Origin: an uncultured euryarchaeote
GTDB lineage: Archaea > Thermoplasmatota > Poseidoniia > Poseidoniales > Poseidoniaceae
Length of the DNA stretch: 6,882 nucleotides
Direction of reading: 5' to 3'
NCBI GenBank assembly: GCA_937892665.1
Contig: CALBJF010000286.1
Location: 1-6,882, forward strand
Shown here: positions 6,380 to 6,882 of the stretch, piece after piece
Layout of the letters: each line of letters begins with the position of its first letter
Position numbering within the stretch: position 1 is the first letter of the stretch
Made by a program: the position numbers and the translations under genes
Notes under the pieces: generated by a model
Told to the model about the DNA's origin: nothing
The model's database searches: none
What the model saw: only the letters and a program-made list of their open reading frames with translations

Positions 6380-6441
6380 TTCTAAACTGCTATTGAACGC
6401 TGATTGTTCACACAAATCATGCAAAACGGTTTAACGCTTGC

Positions 6442-6456
6442 TGCTATCGGATAGCA
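6442..6456. promoter_or_regulatory. Inverted repeat upstream of the secreted-protein gene
   Basis: TGCTATC-G-GATAGCA is a perfect 7+1+7 dyad ending 17 bases before the ATG of the secreted-protein gene. About 8 bases further upstream is GGTTTAAC (6428-6435), the best TATA-like stretch in the spacer, which would place the transcription start within or just after the dyad. It could be an operator or a short hairpin in the 5' leader. The bases AAGGGATG (6458-6465) after it may be a weak ribosome-binding site. Function is inferred. Confidence 0.35.
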
Positions 6457-6473
6457 TAAGGGATGTCTTGACT

Positions 6474-6882
6474 ATGTCTTCCAACCGGTTTGTTTTCGTA
6501 GCACTGATTTCGCTTCTTCTGATGAGTATACCGCTTGAAAATGGAGAGCAATCCTCTTTTTCTGAACCTGAAATAGTTTCTTCTGTAGGCGAAAATTTAG
6601 AAGATTATGAATTGTATCTTGATTTGATTGATGGCGATAATACGATTACAACCCTTCAACCAGAAGGGAGTCAAAAGGAAGCCAGTGTACTTGGGAACGG
6701 AATCCAATTCGAATCCGGTGAAATGATTTCTGACTTGAACATCAAAGGCAAATCCAGTGATGAAGTCAAGGTTGTGGTTTATCTGAAGTGGCGTGCAAGT
6801 CAAAACACGTCCACTGCTGAGGCAACATTCAAACTGTATTCAGGTAGTACGCTCGTAGAACAGATGACTGAAGATTTGGGCA
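6474..6882 (+). CDS. Predicted secreted protein of unknown function, partial at its C-terminus
   Basis: My translation from ATG at 6474 stays open for 136 codons to the window edge. Residues 1-5 (MSSNR) then a hydrophobic run FVFVALISLLLMSIPL (about 6-21) form a likely Sec signal peptide; cleavage probably falls near residues 22-26, but no clean AxA site is present. The mature part is acidic (for example ENLEDYELYLDLIDGDN) and rich in Ser/Thr. Later alternating stretches such as VKVVVYLKWRA and ATFKLYSGSTLVEQM look like beta strands of an extracellular domain. I do not recognise the family. Large secreted acidic proteins of this kind are common in marine archaea, so a surface or exported protein is the natural reading. 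An ATG at 6463 is excluded because it stops after two codons. The gene has its own spacer after the tRNA, so probably its own promoter. Confidence 0.8.
   Translation, partial: MSSNRFVFVALISLLLMSIPLENGEQSSFSEPEIVSSVGENLEDYELYLDLIDGDNTITTLQPEGSQKEASVLGNGIQFESGEMISDLNIKGKSSDEVKVVVYLKWRASQNTSTAEATFKLYSGSTLVEQMTEDLG

Noticed and set aside
6394..6410. TGAAC-7-GTTCA inverted repeat after the tRNA as a terminator
   Set aside because: The 5-base stem is AT-containing and weak, has no following T-run, and such short repeats are expected by chance.
6228..6434. Plus-strand 68-residue open frame spanning the SDR end and tRNA
   Set aside because: It reads through the whole tRNA-Leu gene, so it is not a plausible protein gene.
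6597..6803. Minus-strand 68-residue open frame opposite the secreted-protein gene
   Set aside because: It is a shadow of the plus-strand frame, which has a signal peptide and stays open to the window edge; no promoter or ribosome-binding site supports the minus frame.

Overview
The window is most likely archaeal, probably a Thermoplasmata-type euryarchaeon such as the marine Poseidoniia (Marine Group II/III). The strongest evidence is a tRNA-Leu with archaeal-style D-arm, anticodon arm and short variable arm. Supporting signs are ribosome-binding sites of the GAGGTGA/GGTGAT type before several minus-strand genes and a secreted protein of no recognisable bacterial family. The lineage call is inference; the archaeal call is firmer. 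Base composition is moderate and looks even across the window.

Positions 1-5402 (minus strand) hold one tight five-gene operon, read from right to left: lipoyl synthase (lipA), then E1 alpha, E1 beta, E2 and E3 of a branched-chain 2-oxoacid dehydrogenase complex. E3 runs off the left edge. Junctions are a 4-base ATGA overlap and gaps of 4, 2 and 10 bases, so translational coupling is likely. The four subunits look, from remembered sequences, closest to the Pseudomonas bkdA1-bkdA2-bkdB-lpdV operon, in the same order. The operon pairs a lipoyl-dependent complex (one lipoyl domain on E2, one E3) with the enzyme that inserts the sulfurs into its cofactor. The octanoyl or lipoyl transferase that must supply LipA is not in the window.

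Positions 5403-5518 are a divergent intergenic region with a perfect dyad (AAATCA-TG-TGATTT) and a 10-base-spaced direct repeat, both candidate control sites. To its right, on the plus strand, lies a short-chain dehydrogenase whose catalytic serine position is Asp, the pattern of pteridine reductase (PTR1/FolM).

Positions 6257-6882 (plus strand) hold a small hairpin, a complete tRNA-Leu(UAA) with encoded CCA, a short spacer with a 15-base dyad, and the first 136 codons of a predicted secreted protein of unknown function that leaves the right edge. I saw no mobile elements, CRISPR arrays or broken genes.
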